DNA from: Candidatus Rokuibacteriota bacterium | Lineage (GTDB): Bacteria; JAUVQV01 | Assembly: GCA_030609125.1 (NCBI GenBank) | Contig: JAUWCW010000143.1 | Span: 1-5,736 of the forward strand | Length of the DNA: 5,736 nt | Direction of reading: 5' to 3' | Notes under the pieces: generated by a model | What the model was told of the DNA's origin: nothing | Databases searched by the model: none | The model's input: the letters and a program-made list of their open reading frames with translations, nothing else | Shown here: positions 5,601 through 5,736 of the stretch, one piece after another | Layout of the letters: the number at the start of each line of letters is the position of its first letter | How positions within the stretch are numbered: the stretch's first letter is position 1 | Made by a program: the position numbers and the translations under genes

Positions 5601-5617
5601 GGGGACACGCGTGCCCC
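5601..5617. other. Short GC-rich hairpin after the peptide gene
   Basis: GGGG (5601-5604) pairs with CCCC (5614-5617) around a CACGCGTG palindrome, with one bulged A. It begins 11 bases after the TGA at 5588-5590. T5 lies before it rather than after it, so it is not a plus-strand intrinsic terminator. It may protect the 3' end of the message, or be part of the repeat-rich region that follows. Confidence 0.35.
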
Positions 5618-5622
5618 GATTC

Positions 5623-5656
5623 AAGGGCCCCGGGGAAACCCTCAGGGCCCTTTCTC
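5623..5656 (+). terminator. Possible terminator of the radical SAM cluster
   Basis: Arms AAGGGCCC (5623-5630) and GGGCCCTT (5645-5652) form an 8-pair stem, and inside it GGG and CCC (5632-5634, 5639-5641) close a GAAA tetraloop. The plus strand continues TTTCTCC, a short and interrupted T-run. The fold is strong and placed 33 bases after the peptide gene, so it is a reasonable end for the operon, but the T-tract is poor. Confidence 0.45.
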
Positions 5657-5720
5657 CTGGGTGAGGGTCCTCGCGCCTTTCCTCGCCCCGGCCCTTTCTC
5701 GAGGGGAGCGGGGAGAGCCT
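5657..5720. repeat. GC-rich REP-like sequence at the right edge
   Basis: This stretch contains a nested hairpin at 5686-5713: CCCC/GGGG outside and CCCT/AGGG inside, with loop TTCTCG. Its minus strand shares CTCTCCCCGC with the element at 3271-3333 and contains a GACCCTCACCC run typical of such intergenic elements. I see no gene in 5591-5736. A plus-strand frame stays open to the edge, but its sequence is repeat-like. Confidence 0.4.
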
Positions 5721-5736
5721 GTGCAAGGACCGGACA

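Noticed and set aside
1-5736. CRISPR array, insertion sequence, attachment site or replication origin
   Set aside because: No regularly spaced direct repeats, no transposase or integrase, no target duplications, and no duplicated tRNA 3' end were seen.

Overview
The window reads as ordinary, GC-rich, densely coded chromosome from an anaerobic or facultatively anaerobic bacterium. The gene mix (an Fe-S N-terminal glutamate-synthase-small-subunit-like oxidoreductase, a BCAM0308-type zinc protein, a radical SAM/SPASM peptide maturase) and the short palindromic intergenic repeats suggest the former Deltaproteobacteria, perhaps a Geobacter/Desulfuromonas relative. This placement is inference from gene content; there is no rRNA to confirm it.

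Layout from left to right. (1) The 5' end of a minus-strand oxidoreductase gene runs off the left edge (1-263), with a plausible promoter at 315-343. (2) Divergent from it is a 416-residue CPA2-type cation/proton antiporter (409-1659). (3) A complete minus-strand tRNA-Glu(CTC) with encoded CCA (1672-1746) is served by a near-consensus promoter (1757-1786). (4) An exported von Willebrand factor A protein with an intact metal-binding site follows (1898-3244). (5) A palindromic intergenic repeat (3271-3333) separates it from a convergent 160-residue zinc-ribbon protein of the BCAM0308 type (3355-3837, minus). (6) After a 244-base divergent intergenic region with a second palindrome, there is a plus-strand three-gene cluster: a 77-residue Cys-containing protein (4082-4315), a radical SAM/SPASM enzyme with a PqqD-like N-terminal region (4293-5531), and a 20-residue Cys-rich peptide gene (5528-5590). 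The last 146 bases are hairpins and repeat-like sequence with no convincing gene.

The most interesting part is the last cluster. The tiny gene has a TTG start inside the maturase stop codon (TTGA overlap), a strong purine-rich ribosome binding site at good spacing, a Lys-rich N-terminus and a C-terminal C-x-C-x3-C ending at the stop codon. That is what a precursor of a ribosomally made, radical-SAM-modified peptide (RiPP) should look like, and it sits where such precursors are often found. The simplest model is that the enzyme's N-terminal region holds the Lys-rich leader while the radical SAM core builds thioether or other crosslinks at Cys14, Cys16 and Cys20. The 77-residue protein may be an accessory factor. 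The cluster resembles the 'geopeptide' maturase/precursor systems I recall from Geobacter relatives; that link is from memory and unverified.

The other genes look like unrelated housekeeping or accessory functions, each with its own transcription.
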